From the NCBI GenBank assembly GCA_018241645.1, contig JAFEDL010000111.1, positions 1,929 through 36,764 of the forward strand: DNA of 34,836 nucleotides, given 5' to 3'. Numbering within the stretch: the stretch's first letter is position 1; the number at the start of each line of letters is the position of its first letter. The translations under genes were made by a program, and so were the position numbers. Shown here piece by piece: positions 15,162 through 23,880 of the stretch. The notes under the pieces were generated by a model. The model made no database searches and had not been told where the DNA came from. It worked only from the letters and a program-made list of their open reading frames with translations. This stretch comes from Pseudomonadota bacterium. Its GTDB lineage: Bacteria; Pseudomonadota; Gammaproteobacteria; Burkholderiales; SG8-39.

Positions 15162-16127
15162 TCAGTCTATCTTTGCGCCCGAATCGCGCACGATCTTGCC
15201 AAGCTTGGGGATGTCTTCCTTGATGAGCGCGGCGAGGTCCTCGGGCGGCATGCCGCCGGCGTCGAGCCCCAGTTCCTGCAGGCGCTTCACCACGTCCGGC
15301 GACTTCAGCGCCCTGGCGGTTTCGGCATAGACGCGCGCATGGATCTCCTTGGGCAGGCCGGCCGGCGCGAACATCGCCTGCCATGAGCTGATCTCGTAGC
15401 CCGCGAGGCCGGACTCCTGCATCGTGGGCACGTCCGGCGCGACGAACGAGCGCCTGGCGGTCGTCACTGCGAGCGCCCTGAGCTTGCCGGACTTTGCGGG
15501 CGGGTAGGCGGTGGTCATGTTCTCGAAGCTCATCGAGATCGTGCCGCCGAGCAGGTCGGTGATCATCGGCCCGCTGCCCTTGTACGGGATGTGCTGCATC
15601 TTCACCCCGGTCATCGCCTTGAAGAGCTCGCCCGACATGTGCTGCGAGGTGCCGTTGCCGGCCGAGCCGAACGTGTACTTGTTCGGGTTCGCCTTCACCA
15701 GCGCGATCAATTCCGCCACGCTGTTCACGCCCAGGCTCGGGTGCACGATGAGCATGTTCGGCAGCGTCGCCAGCATGGTGATCGGCGTGAAGTCCTTGAT
15801 CGGGTCGTAGGGCAGCTTGGAGTACAGCGACACGTTGATCGCATGCGAGCTGATCGTGCCCCCCCCGAACGTGTAGCCGTCCGGCGCGCTCTTCGCCAGC
15901 AGTTCCACGCCGAGGGATCCGCCGCTGCCCGGCCGGTTCTCGACGATCACCGGCTGGCCGAGCGCCTCGGAGAGCTTGGCGCCGATCATCCGGCCGAGGA
16001 TGTCCGTGGTGCCGCCGGCGGCGAACGGCACGATGTACTTGATGGGCTTGCTGGGCCAGGCCTGGGCAAATGCGCCGGTGGAAAGTGCGGCCAGCAGGGC
16101 GGCCACGGCGAAGCGCGTGCTTTTCAT
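15162..16127 (-). CDS. Bug/TctC-family periplasmic binding protein
   Basis: Extracytoplasmic solute receptor of the tripartite tricarboxylate transporter type, 321 residues. A Sec signal peptide (about residues 1-21, ending AFAQA) is followed by the Bug hallmark WPSKPIKYIVPFAAGGTTDILGR, then GQPVIVENRPGSGG and KSAPDGYTF. These line the carboxylate-binding cleft. The start is set by MKSTRF with AGGAGAC just upstream; an in-frame ATG 45 bases earlier has no signal-like sequence. No tctA or tctB genes are nearby, as is common for the many orphan Bug proteins of Burkholderiales, so it may share membrane subunits or act as a sensor. The ligand is unknown. Confidence 0.9.
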   Translation of the reverse strand: MKSTRFAVAALLAALSTGAFAQAWPSKPIKYIVPFAAGGTTDILGRMIGAKLSEALGQPVIVENRPGSGGSLGVELLAKSAPDGYTFGGGTISSHAINVSLYSKLPYDPIKDFTPITMLATLPNMLIVHPSLGVNSVAELIALVKANPNKYTFGSAGNGTSQHMSGELFKAMTGVKMQHIPYKGSGPMITDLLGGTISMSFENMTTAYPPAKSGKLRALAVTTARRSFVAPDVPTMQESGLAGYEISSWQAMFAPAGLPKEIHARVYAETARALKSPDVVKRLQELGLDAGGMPPEDLAALIKEDIPKLGKIVRDSGAKID

Positions 16128-16188
16128 TGTTTTGTCTCCTCGTTGGTGCTGCCAGCGGATTCTAACGTCCATGTCAGGATTGGCCTGC

Positions 16189-16217
16189 TTGCTTTTTTAA
16201 ATGCGAACGATTATCAT
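16189..16217 (+). promoter_or_regulatory. Promoter of the TonB-dependent receptor, with Fur-box-like operator
   Basis: TTGCTT (16189-16194), a 17-base spacer and TATCAT (16212-16217, 5 of 6 consensus bases) form a good sigma70 promoter. Over the -10 lies TGCGAAC-G-ATTATCA (16202-16216), matching the Fur 7-1-7 consensus TGATAAT-N-ATTATCA at 11 of 14 positions, with one half perfect. Iron-replete Fur bound here would block polymerase. Confidence 0.65.
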
Positions 16218-16316
16218 TTGAATGTCAGCAGACGAGCCAGCAACCTTCCCGGCAGCCAGCCGCGCTCTGTTGTTTCGATCCTTTTATCAGCAGCTTATGG
16301 CAACCGGGAGAGTCTC

Positions 16317-18455
16317 ATGCCGTATTTCCAACGCCGCCCGCTGGCGGCCCTGATCCTCACGCTGTTTTCAGCGTCCCAGCAATCGTTAGCGCAAGCCGGG
16401 TCCGAGCAAGTCCTGCCCGAAGTCAAGGTCCGGGGCGTGGCCGAAACCGCCGACGGCCCCGTGCAGGGCTACCGCGCCACGCGCTCCGGCACCGCGACCA
16501 AGACCGACACGCCGCTGAACGAGGTGCCGGCCTCCGTATCCGTGATCCCCGTCCAGCTCATGCAGGACACCGCAATGCAGGGGCTGGGCGATGCGTTCCG
16601 CTACGTGCCGGGCGTGCTGATGCACCAGGGCGAGGGCAACCGCGACCAGGTCGTGATCCGCGGCAACAGCACCACGGCGGACTTCTACGTGAACGGCGTG
16701 CGCGACGACGCGCAGGTTTTCCGCGATCTCTACAACCTCGAGCGCGCCGAGTTCCTCAAGGGCCCGGCCGGCATGATCTTCGGCCGCGGCGGCGCGGGCG
16801 GGGTGGTCAACCTCGTCACGAAGAAGCCGGTCTTCGACCGGGTCCTCGGCGGCACCGCGACGCTCGGCAGCCGCAACCAGCTGCGCGGCACGCTCGATGT
16901 CGGCAACAGATGGGGCGACTCGGCCGCGTTCCGCCTCAATGCGATGGTCGAGGGCGCGGACTCCTTTCGCGCCGGCGCGGACCTTAAGCGCTACGCGATC
17001 AACCCGGCGGTGACCCTTGTGCCCGGAGGTTCGACGGCGCTCACGTTCAGCTACGAGCGCCTCCACGACGACCGGACGGCCGACCGCGGATTCCCGTCAC
17101 GCAGCGGCGCGCCGTTCAATGCGGATCCCGCCACCTTCTTCGGCAACGCCGCGCAGAGCAACTCGGTGCAGACCACCGACCGGTTCTCGGCGGTGCTCGA
17201 GCACACGCTCGGCAACGGCTGGCAGCTGAAGAACACGCTGCAGGTGGCGCACTACGACAAGTTCTACCAGAACGTCTATCCGGGCAGCGCCGTGAATGCC
17301 GCCGGGACCCTGACGCTGTCGGCCTACAACAACCAGAACACGCGCACCAACGTGTTCAACCAGACCGACTTCACCAAGAAGCTCGAGCTCGGCGGCATGG
17401 AGCACACGATCCTTGCGGGCGTGGAGATCGGCCACCAGGACAGCACCAACAAGCGCAACACCGGGTTCTTCGGCGCTGCCACCGGCGTCGTCGTGCCCGC
17501 GTCCAATCCGTTTGCCACTGCCACCCGTTTCGCGCCCAACGGCACCGACGCGGACAACAACGTGACCGCGAACGTGGGGGCCGTGTACCTGCAGGACCAG
17601 GTGGCCCTGTCCAGGAACTGGAAGGCCGTGGCCGGCGTGCGCTACGACCGGTTCAGCGTGAATTTTGACGACCGCCGGGTGCTTGTGCCCGCCACGGACC
17701 TCGCGCGCACCGACACCGGCACCAGCCCCCGCGTCGGCCTGATCTGGACGCCCACGTCGAGTTCGTCGTACTACGCGAGCTACAGCTACGCGATGCTGCC
17801 CTCGGGCGAGCAGCTCGGCCTCGCGACGACGACGAGCGACCTTGCGCCGGAGAAGGCGAAGAACTACGAGCTCGGCGCGCGCTGGGACCTGCGGCCCGGC
17901 CTCACGCTTTCTGCCGCGCTGTTCCGCACCGACCGCGCCGACGTGCGCGTGGCCGACCCGGTGAACATCGGATTCTTCGCGAAGAGCGGCCTGCAGCGCA
18001 CCGAAGGCCTGGAAGTGGGCCTGGTCGGCCAGGTCACGAAGAACTGGGAGGTGTATGCGGCCTACACGAACCAGGACGGGCGCGTGAAGAACCCCATCAG
18101 CACCGGCACGACGGCGGCGGTGGCGACCATCACGCCGGCCGGCAACAAGATCGGCCTGGTGCCCGACCAGGTGCTCTCCGTGTGGAACAAGGTCGGCCTT
18201 GGCGCGGGCTGGTCGGCGGGCCTGGGCGTGATCCACCAGTCCAGCTCGTTCACGTCGTTCAACAATACGGTGACGCTGCCCGCGTTCACGCGCCTGGACG
18301 GCGCCGTGTACTACGCCTTCGACACGAAGACGCGGCTCGCCCTCAACATCGAGAACATGGCGGACCGGAAGTACTTCCCGACGGTGGATGGCGACAATAA
18401 CATCAGCCCGGGCGCGCCGCGCACCTGGAGGCTGACGCTGGCGAAGTCGTTATAG
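16317..18455 (+). CDS. TonB-dependent siderophore receptor
   Basis: Outer-membrane receptor of 712 residues that imports a ferric siderophore using TonB-ExbBD energy. It has a signal peptide (about 1-26, ending SLAQA) and a plug domain at about 45-160 (TDTPLNEVPASVSVIPVQLMQD, FRYVPGVLMHQGEGNRDQVVIRGNS, GMIFGRGGAGGVVNLVTKKP). A 22-strand barrel follows, ending DRKYFPTVDGDNNISPGAPR. The pattern resembles catecholate receptors such as Fiu, but the ligand is not certain. The last residue is Leu, not the usual aromatic residue of outer-membrane barrels. The ATG at 16317 is placed by the signal peptide and GGGAGAG upstream. Iron control is supported by the overlapping Fur-like site. It is divergent from a Bug gene. 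Confidence 0.92.
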   Translation: MPYFQRRPLAALILTLFSASQQSLAQAGSEQVLPEVKVRGVAETADGPVQGYRATRSGTATKTDTPLNEVPASVSVIPVQLMQDTAMQGLGDAFRYVPGVLMHQGEGNRDQVVIRGNSTTADFYVNGVRDDAQVFRDLYNLERAEFLKGPAGMIFGRGGAGGVVNLVTKKPVFDRVLGGTATLGSRNQLRGTLDVGNRWGDSAAFRLNAMVEGADSFRAGADLKRYAINPAVTLVPGGSTALTFSYERLHDDRTADRGFPSRSGAPFNADPATFFGNAAQSNSVQTTDRFSAVLEHTLGNGWQLKNTLQVAHYDKFYQNVYPGSAVNAAGTLTLSAYNNQNTRTNVFNQTDFTKKLELGGMEHTILAGVEIGHQDSTNKRNTGFFGAATGVVVPASNPFATATRFAPNGTDADNNVTANVGAVYLQDQVALSRNWKAVAGVRYDRFSVNFDDRRVLVPATDLARTDTGTSPRVGLIWTPTSSSSYYASYSYAMLPSGEQLGLATTTSDLAPEKAKNYELGARWDLRPGLTLSAALFRTDRADVRVADPVNIGFFAKSGLQRTEGLEVGLVGQVTKNWEVYAAYTNQDGRVKNPISTGTTAAVATITPAGNKIGLVPDQVLSVWNKVGLGAGWSAGLGVIHQSSSFTSFNNTVTLPAFTRLDGAVYYAFDTKTRLALNIENMADRKYFPTVDGDNNISPGAPRTWRLTLAKSL

Positions 18456-18549
18456 GGACGCGCTATGCGTGACCCGGGTGTCGCAAAGGGCAGTGCGATG
18501 CCCGGCATGGCAACAGGGATTCGCCCACGGCGTCGGAATCGTATCCTTA

Positions 18550-18933
18550 CTATTCGGCCAAATTCGTCCATCCCCAGACGATCAATGCCGCCCAAACTAA
18601 GACGACAAAAGCGGCTGCCCAGTAGTTGCGCGGCTTATCGCTGTCTTCCGCAAGCCACGCGTCGGCTCGCTTTCGCGAATCAGCGATGACGTTTGCCGGA
18701 AGCAGGCGGAGCACCAGATAAATTCCCAACGGAACTAGGATCAGATCGTCGAGATACCCAAGGACCGGGATGAAATCTGGAATCAGGTCGATCGGACTGA
18801 ATGCGTAGGCGGCCACGACTATTGCAAGAAGCTTCGGCGTTAGCGGTGTATCGCGGTGAGTGCTGCTGAACCAGACCGTGAGCACCTGCGATTTCAACTC
18901 GCGCACCCATCGACCGATCTTCTCTATTGTCAC
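18550..18933 (-). CDS. DUF1232 (YkvA-like) membrane protein
   Basis: Short protein of 127 residues with the DUF1232 core: AYAFSPIDLIPDFIPVLGYLDDLILVP at about residues 43-69, the family signature. A C-terminal membrane helix (about 105-124) follows. Function of the family is unknown. The start is GTG at 18933, with only a weak ribosome-binding site. It follows the PAP2 gene by 40 bases on the same strand and probably is the last gene of the ACP-PAP2 operon. Confidence 0.8.
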   Translation of the reverse strand: MTIEKIGRWVRELKSQVLTVWFSSTHRDTPLTPKLLAIVVAAYAFSPIDLIPDFIPVLGYLDDLILVPLGIYLVLRLLPANVIADSRKRADAWLAEDSDKPRNYWAAAFVVLVWAALIVWGWTNLAE

Positions 18934-18973
18934 AATCCGAACGCAATGAGATCTGCCGGGGGCAAAGGCGCGA

Positions 18974-19597
18974 TCACCAATTCTTCTTCATTCCGACCAT
19001 GAATCCGTGCGGCAGCGCGCTGAGTATGAAGGGGGTATTGCGCGAATGGGCGTAGTAGCCCGCCGCGGTGCCCAGCGCCCAGCCCGCCAGCACGTCGGTC
19101 TGCCAGTGTCCCCGCGTCCTCACGCGCGCGATCGCATCGTAGGCCGGCAGCAATTCCAGCGCATACACCATTGGATGGTCGCGCCCGTATTCGAGGACGA
19201 ACGGCGTCACCATACCCGCCAGGGAGGAAACCTCGCCGCTGGGAAAGCTATAGCGTTTTCCGCTCTGAAACCACTTGTTCGGGTCGCTCGTCTCGCCCGG
19301 CCGTTCACGCCTGAACAGGAGCTTGCCGGCGCTCGACCCGGCCGTGGCCAGCAGCGTCGAGTCGATGGACTGCCATAGGGTCTTGCCCAGGCGAGAGTCG
19401 CCTCCTTCGTAAAGCGCCGCTGCGATGTCCGCGGTCACGGCGAGTCCGAGGACCGCGTTCTGCGTGCCGCGCTTCCAGATGCCGGCGTCGTGCATATTGA
19501 GTCGATGATCGATGCCGAGCGGTCCTCCAGCCGCCAGAGCGGACCCAGTCCCAAGCAGCAGCGCCAGCGCAAGGTAAGGAGCGGATGGATTCTTCAT
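18974..19597 (-). CDS. PAP2-superfamily phosphatase homologue, PSGE variant
   Basis: Exported PAP2-type protein of 207 residues with a signal peptide (about 1-24). Two of the three acid-phosphatase motifs are intact: K92-x6-R99-P100 (KLLFRRERP), and R158-x5-H164-x3-D168 with the nucleophilic His. In the middle motif, P119-S120-G121-E122, the canonical His is replaced by Glu. The family normally removes phosphate from lipids such as undecaprenyl pyrophosphate, phosphatidate or lipid A. Whether this one is catalytic is uncertain, since the PSGH His helps donate a proton. The ATG at 19597 (with GGAG upstream) is preferred over an in-frame TTG at 19618. It lies between an ACP gene and a DUF1232 gene. 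Confidence 0.82.
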   Translation of the reverse strand: MKNPSAPYLALALLLGTGSALAAGGPLGIDHRLNMHDAGIWKRGTQNAVLGLAVTADIAAALYEGGDSRLGKTLWQSIDSTLLATAGSSAGKLLFRRERPGETSDPNKWFQSGKRYSFPSGEVSSLAGMVTPFVLEYGRDHPMVYALELLPAYDAIARVRTRGHWQTDVLAGWALGTAAGYYAHSRNTPFILSALPHGFMVGMKKNW

Positions 19598-19632
19598 TGG
19601 GACTCCGATTTTGAACAAAAAGGAATCATTGG

Positions 19633-19917
19633 CTATGCGTGGCTTGGTTTCGCTTCGGATTTCTTCCCGATATCCCGCTCTGCCAGAAGGCGATCGACGA
19701 GATCAACGATGTCCCGGACGGTGCGAACCGACCCCGGCTCGCCGGGCATGTGTATTTGCAGCTCGTTCTCGAGCCTGAACAACGCTTCGATGACCGCCAA
19801 CGAATCGACCCCCAGTTCATCGAGGCCGCGCGCCGGATCGAGATCCTCCTGCTTGAGGTTGAATTCCGCGGCGAGGACGCGCTGTACCAACGCTAGCGTG
19901 CTTTCGTGTGGCTGCAT
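19633..19917 (-). CDS. Acyl carrier protein
   Basis: Small acidic carrier of 94 residues. The phosphopantetheine attachment is Ser39 in LDELGVDSLAVIEALFRLE, preceded by helix I (LALVQRVLAAEFNL) and followed by helices II-III (DIVDLVDRLLAE). It has a charged C-terminal extension (ERDIGKKSEAKPSHA). It is not next to fab genes or a synthase, so it is unlikely to be the housekeeping AcpP; it may deliver an acyl group to an unidentified envelope-modifying acyltransferase. It is the first gene of an operon with the PAP2 homologue (35 bases apart) and DUF1232, and has a PmrA-like box 85 bases upstream. The ATG at 19917 has AAAGAGA upstream. Confidence 0.88.
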   Translation of the reverse strand: MQPHESTLALVQRVLAAEFNLKQEDLDPARGLDELGVDSLAVIEALFRLENELQIHMPGEPGSVRTVRDIVDLVDRLLAERDIGKKSEAKPSHA

Positions 19918-20001
19918 ATGATCTCTTTCGTAGATGGTTCACAGGCCGCGAGTAGCATTCAGCGTCAATGCGGGCATTGCTCGAATCTTAGAAGGAGCTC
20001 C

Positions 20002-20018
20002 GTTAACGCCGAATTAAG
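20002..20018 (-). promoter_or_regulatory. PmrA-like response-regulator box before the ACP operon
   Basis: On the minus strand CTTAAT-TCGGC-GTTAAC is a hexamer-N5-hexamer direct repeat. It matches the PmrA-type consensus (C/T)TTAA(G/T)-N5-(C/T)TTAA(G/T) at 10 of 12 positions. It lies 85 bases before the ACP start. A possible -10, TAAGAT, begins 11 bases after the second hexamer, so the box would cover the -35 position, the typical place for an OmpR-family activator. The 133-base gap between the ACP start and the histidine kinase stop contains no gene. Confidence 0.62.
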
Positions 20019-20050
20019 AACGTCTTATCGAAGCTGACGATTATCTGAAA

Positions 20051-21403
20051 TCAGGACTGCGGGAATTGGATCCTGACTGTCAGGCCAAAGCCTCCGGCAG
20101 GGCTCGGAAACCCGTCTTCGAGCTCGACAATCGCAGCATGCCGTACGGCGATCGCCTTAACGATCGCGAGTCCGAGGCCCGTACCCGGAAACGCCCCGGC
20201 GGGATCCCTGACGTCGCCGGCGCGATAGAACCGTTGGAATACTTTTTCGCGCTCTTCCCTGCGAATGCCGGTGCCCGTGTCGCAAATTTCCACGGTGGCC
20301 GAGTGCATTCGTTCGTCGCGGCGCACGCTTACGTCAACGCGGCCTCCGGATGGCGTGTAGCGCAAGGCGTTGTCGATCAGGTTATTAAGCAGAACGCGCA
20401 GTTGCTCAGGGTCGCCTTTGATGGGCGCCGGGTGCGCCGCGTCGGCGCCGAGGTCAATATTTCTCCGTTCCGCCCTTTCGCTGAACTCGCCCACTACCGA
20501 TTGCGCCAGTTCGGCGAGGTCGACCAGTCGCATTTGGGTTTCAATTCCATCCGGCTCGAGCCTAGACAGGCTCAGTAGTTGGACAACCAAGTGGGTCGCA
20601 CGATCGAGCCCCTTTAGGATGTCGGCATGCGCCTCGGTTCGTTCGGCGCAATCGATGGCCCGATCGAGAACCTGCAATTGCATTCGAAGGGCGGTCAGCG
20701 GGGTGCGGAGCTCGTGCGCGGCGTCGGCGACGAATCTGCGCTGCTGGGAGAGGGCATCCGCCAGCCTGAGCATGAGGGCATTAATCGATACCACGAGCGG
20801 GCGCAGCTCTTCCGGTAGTGATTCGTTCGGAATCGGATCGAGCGAGGTGGCACTCTTGCGTCCGAGTTCCTCGGCGGCCAGTCCCAGCGGCCTGAGGCCG
20901 CGGCGCAGCGCGTAGACCAGCAACAGGGCAATTACGAGGGCGGTCGGCAGGCTCGGGATCAGCAGTTTCAAGGCCACGTCCGCTGCGAGCGATTCGCGAG
21001 CATCCGCGGGTTGCGCGACCTGAACTACGCCGTTGGCCGACGGGGCCGTGTACACGCGCCAGTCTCCGGATTTGGTCGTAACCGTCGAAAGTCCGGCCTC
21101 GCGAACGAACGGAATCCCGGCAGCCGGGAGGGATGAAAATATCGGATTGCCGTCGGCTGACCACACCTGAGTGACGAACGTGCTCGCGGCTTCCGCCCTG
21201 CGGTCCGGGTCGGGCAGCCTCGTCGCCGACAATCTGCCTTCGTGCTGCGCGAGCGCCGCAAGCGCAACCTGCTGGAGCTGGTCGTCGAACACTTCGTCCA
21301 TTTCTTCGAGCGTGAACAGGAACGACGCCAGCGCAAGCAGGACCATCCCGAGAGTCAGGGCGCAGAGCAGCCAGACGAGCAGATTCCTGCGCAGCGAAAC
21401 CAC
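20051..21403 (-). CDS. Two-component sensor histidine kinase (QseC/PmrB-like)
   Basis: Inner-membrane sensor kinase of 450 residues. Two membrane segments (about 8-30 and 146-166) bracket a periplasmic sensor region of about 115 residues. The H box is FVADAAHELRTPL with phospho-accepting His230, then the N box NNLIDNALRYTP, G1 box DTGTGI, F box and G2 box GTGLGLAIVK. The signal is unknown; the periplasmic part has no obvious acidic metal-binding cluster. The start is GTG at 21403, directly after the regulator's TGA. It is the last gene of the PepSY-SecDF-regulator-kinase operon. Confidence 0.92.
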   Translation of the reverse strand: MVSLRRNLLVWLLCALTLGMVLLALASFLFTLEEMDEVFDDQLQQVALAALAQHEGRLSATRLPDPDRRAEAASTFVTQVWSADGNPIFSSLPAAGIPFVREAGLSTVTTKSGDWRVYTAPSANGVVQVAQPADARESLAADVALKLLIPSLPTALVIALLLVYALRRGLRPLGLAAEELGRKSATSLDPIPNESLPEELRPLVVSINALMLRLADALSQQRRFVADAAHELRTPLTALRMQLQVLDRAIDCAERTEAHADILKGLDRATHLVVQLLSLSRLEPDGIETQMRLVDLAELAQSVVGEFSERAERRNIDLGADAAHPAPIKGDPEQLRVLLNNLIDNALRYTPSGGRVDVSVRRDERMHSATVEICDTGTGIRREEREKVFQRFYRAGDVRDPAGAFPGTGLGLAIVKAIAVRHAAIVELEDGFPSPAGGFGLTVRIQFPQS

Positions 21404-22063
21404 TCAGCCTCCGGCCACGCGATAGCCCACACCGCGAATATTCTTGATCACGTCCGCACCGAGTTTGCGGCGCAAATTGTGTAAATGGACTTCGATGGCG
21501 TTGCTGGTTGATTCTTCGCCCCAGCCGTAGATCGTTTCCTCGAGTGCGTTGCGGGATACAACTGCCCCGGGCTTTCGCATCAGCGCCTCCAGCAACGCGA
21601 ATTCCCGCGGGGACACGGGAACATCGGTTCCCCGCAGCGAAACCGACTTGCCGATCGGGTCCAGCCGCAACTCGCCGCATTCCAGGTAAGGGGTTCCGCT
21701 TCCGGCGTGTCGGCGTAGGAGCGCGCGCATGCGCGCGACCAACTCGTCCAGATCGAAGGGCTTGACGACATAATCGTCGGCGCCGGCGTTCAGCCCGCCG
21801 ATCCGGTCGGCAACGGTGTCGCGTGCGGTGGCAATCAATACCGGAACATTGTTATGTTTCGCGCGAATGGATTTGAGGATATCGATCCCGTTTTTGCGCG
21901 GCAGCCCCAGGTCGAGTATCACCAGATCGTAAACGCCGTTATCGATCGATAGCACCGCCGCTTGCCCATCCTGCACCCAGTCGACGCTGAATCCGGATTT
22001 TCCGAGCCATTGCCGGACGGACTTTCCGATCATTGGGTCATCCTCGACCAGAAGTACTCTCAT
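21404..22063 (-). CDS. OmpR-family response regulator
   Basis: DNA-binding response regulator of 219 residues. The receiver domain is 1-115 with acidic Asp8-Asp9, phospho-acceptor Asp51 (VILDLGLPRKNG), Thr79 region (LIATARD) and Lys101 (VVKPFD). The winged-helix effector is about 125-216 (SPREFALLEALMRKPGAVVSR...EVHLHNLRRKLG). It resembles the QseB/PmrA/TctD group. The ATG at 22063 is fixed by MRVLLVEDD and overlaps the SecDF stop as ATGA, so the regulator is translationally coupled to SecDF. The sites at 24313 and 20002 are its likely targets. Confidence 0.93.
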   Translation of the reverse strand: MRVLLVEDDPMIGKSVRQWLGKSGFSVDWVQDGQAAVLSIDNGVYDLVILDLGLPRKNGIDILKSIRAKHNNVPVLIATARDTVADRIGGLNAGADDYVVKPFDLDELVARMRALLRRHAGSGTPYLECGELRLDPIGKSVSLRGTDVPVSPREFALLEALMRKPGAVVSRNALEETIYGWGEESTSNAIEVHLHNLRRKLGADVIKNIRGVGYRVAGG

Positions 22064-23868
22064 GTCATGGTCGCCGTGCTGCTGCGTCCTGCCGTGAGCA
22101 GATGCCAGGCTGGTACGCCGATAAGGAGGGACGATGCGCCCGCGCATACGAGGCCGATCATGATCGCGAGCGAGAACATCTGCAAAGGCTCGGCCCCGAG
22201 AAAATACAGTGACGCCGCGCAAATCACCACGGTCGCAAGCGTGAGGGCGGACCGTCGCGCAACTTGGACCACGCTGGCGCTAGCGATAAGCGCCGTCGAC
22301 TCGCGCGGGTGCAGCCGCATGTTCTCGCGCATGCGGTCGAACACGACCACGCAGTCATTGGTGGAAAATCCGATGACGGTAAGCAGCGCGGCTATGAACG
22401 TGACGTCGATCTCGAGCCCCCAAAGGGAGAATACGCCAAATACAAAAAACACAGCGTTCGCGATCGTCACAACTGTCGCCACGGCGTAGCGCCAATTGAA
22501 GCGGACGGTGACATACGCTGCGAGCAGGACCAAAGCCAACCCGATGGCCACTATCGCCTGCCGCGCCAGATCGTTGGCGACAGCCGGATCGGCGGTGTTC
22601 TGCTGGTAGGAGACGTTGTTTCCGTAGACGGACCTGAACGCGTCGACGATTTTCGCGACTTCATCGCTCTTCAGCGGGTTGTCGAATCGCGCCGCTACCT
22701 GGTCCCGATTCGCGCCCGCGATCGCAATCGTGGCGGCGGATATCCCGGACTTGCCAATCAGTTCGTCCGCTTCGTCCCGGGAAATCGGACGAAATACGCT
22801 GATGTCCAGTGCGGTACCGGCTTTGAAGTCGATGTCGAAATTGAAGGGCCGCGTTGATATGCTCCATGCGCCGACCGCAAGGAACACGGCGGTGGCAGCT
22901 GCAAAGGCCTTGGCTATGGGCAGGATGTCGAATCGGTTGTATGCACGCGGCGGAATCGGCGCACCGGGGCGCAACAGGTCAGGATGCCGGGCTACCCTGG
23001 GATGTCGCAGCCGCATCAACAGCGATACCAGTAGGACGCTGCAAACCAGGCTGGAGACGATGCTGACAATCGTGGTCAGGGCGAATCCGCGGATTGGTCC
23101 GATGCCGGCCATGAAGAGCGCGGCCGCCACGATAAGGCCCGAAACGCTGGCGTCGAGAATCGTCCGCCACGCGTGCGCTAGGCCGTAACGAGTCGCCGAC
23201 GCCGCGTCGTTTCCGACCTGGAATTCCTCTCGAATCCGTTCGAAAGTCAGGATATTCGCGTCCGAGGCAATGCCCAGGCCAAGCACGAACGCAACGATCG
23301 CGGCCAGCGACAGAGTGGCGCCTATTGCGTTGAAAATCAGCAACATCAGCCACAGGAACGAGAGCAGGCCGGCGGAGGCAATCAGGCCGTTTCCGCGATA
23401 AACCAGTACAAGCAGCGCCAGCACCAGGCCGAGCGCAACGCCACCAGCGCGTAATGTGTCGTGAAAATCCGCCTCGCCCAGCACGCCTCCCACGGCGTTG
23501 GTCCATTTCTCGGTGAGCCTGACAGGCATCGCTTCCGGCCCTTGGAGCAGTGCGCTGGCCTGATCCCTGGCGCTGATGCCGGCGAGCATCACCCGGATCT
23601 GCGCGGGGTCCTCGATGCGAATTTCGGGTTCGGCCATCCCAAGGCCGTTTGCGCGTTTGTCCAGGATCCTTGCCGCTTGCAGGAGTTCCTGCCGGTTTAC
23701 CGGTCGATTCGCCTGCAACGGCTGCGCTGAGTACAGAATTTCGTAGCCGCCCCTGAATTCGAGCCCGATACGGGTCCGCTTCAGCAGGAGCGGCGCGGTG
23801 AGAAAGATTACCGCCAGCACCGCCGTGAGCAGCAGCCAGAAGCCCTTGTGGTTGGAGATTTTCGCCAA
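22060..23868 (-). CDS. secDF: SecDF-like fused translocase subunit (paralogue)
   Basis: RND-family membrane protein of 602 residues with SecD and SecF halves in one chain. SecD half: GLEFRGG (35-41; normally GLDLxGG), a short first periplasmic region (~110 residues, much smaller than in housekeeping SecD), and helix 4 LGIASDANILTFERIREE with Asp203. SecF half: FDIDFKAGT (344-352) and FSTNDCVVVFDRMREN with Asp505 and Asp511. The conserved aspartates argue that proton coupling is kept. Housekeeping SecDF helps pull proteins through SecYEG; there is no yajC or tgt here, so this is probably an accessory copy. It follows PepSY by 12 bases and overlaps the regulator. Role in export or in lipid/peptide handling is open. 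Confidence 0.88.
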   Translation of the reverse strand: MAKISNHKGFWLLLTAVLAVIFLTAPLLLKRTRIGLEFRGGYEILYSAQPLQANRPVNRQELLQAARILDKRANGLGMAEPEIRIEDPAQIRVMLAGISARDQASALLQGPEAMPVRLTEKWTNAVGGVLGEADFHDTLRAGGVALGLVLALLVLVYRGNGLIASAGLLSFLWLMLLIFNAIGATLSLAAIVAFVLGLGIASDANILTFERIREEFQVGNDAASATRYGLAHAWRTILDASVSGLIVAAALFMAGIGPIRGFALTTIVSIVSSLVCSVLLVSLLMRLRHPRVARHPDLLRPGAPIPPRAYNRFDILPIAKAFAAATAVFLAVGAWSISTRPFNFDIDFKAGTALDISVFRPISRDEADELIGKSGISAATIAIAGANRDQVAARFDNPLKSDEVAKIVDAFRSVYGNNVSYQQNTADPAVANDLARQAIVAIGLALVLLAAYVTVRFNWRYAVATVVTIANAVFFVFGVFSLWGLEIDVTFIAALLTVIGFSTNDCVVVFDRMRENMRLHPRESTALIASASVVQVARRSALTLATVVICAASLYFLGAEPLQMFSLAIMIGLVCAGASSLLIGVPAWHLLTAGRSSTATMT

Positions 23869-23880
23869 CGGAGTCCCCGG

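Noticed and set aside
15591..16316. Long N-terminal extension of the TonB-dependent receptor frame
   Set aside because: It is antisense to the Bug gene and passes the receptor promoter; the signal peptide starts at 16317.
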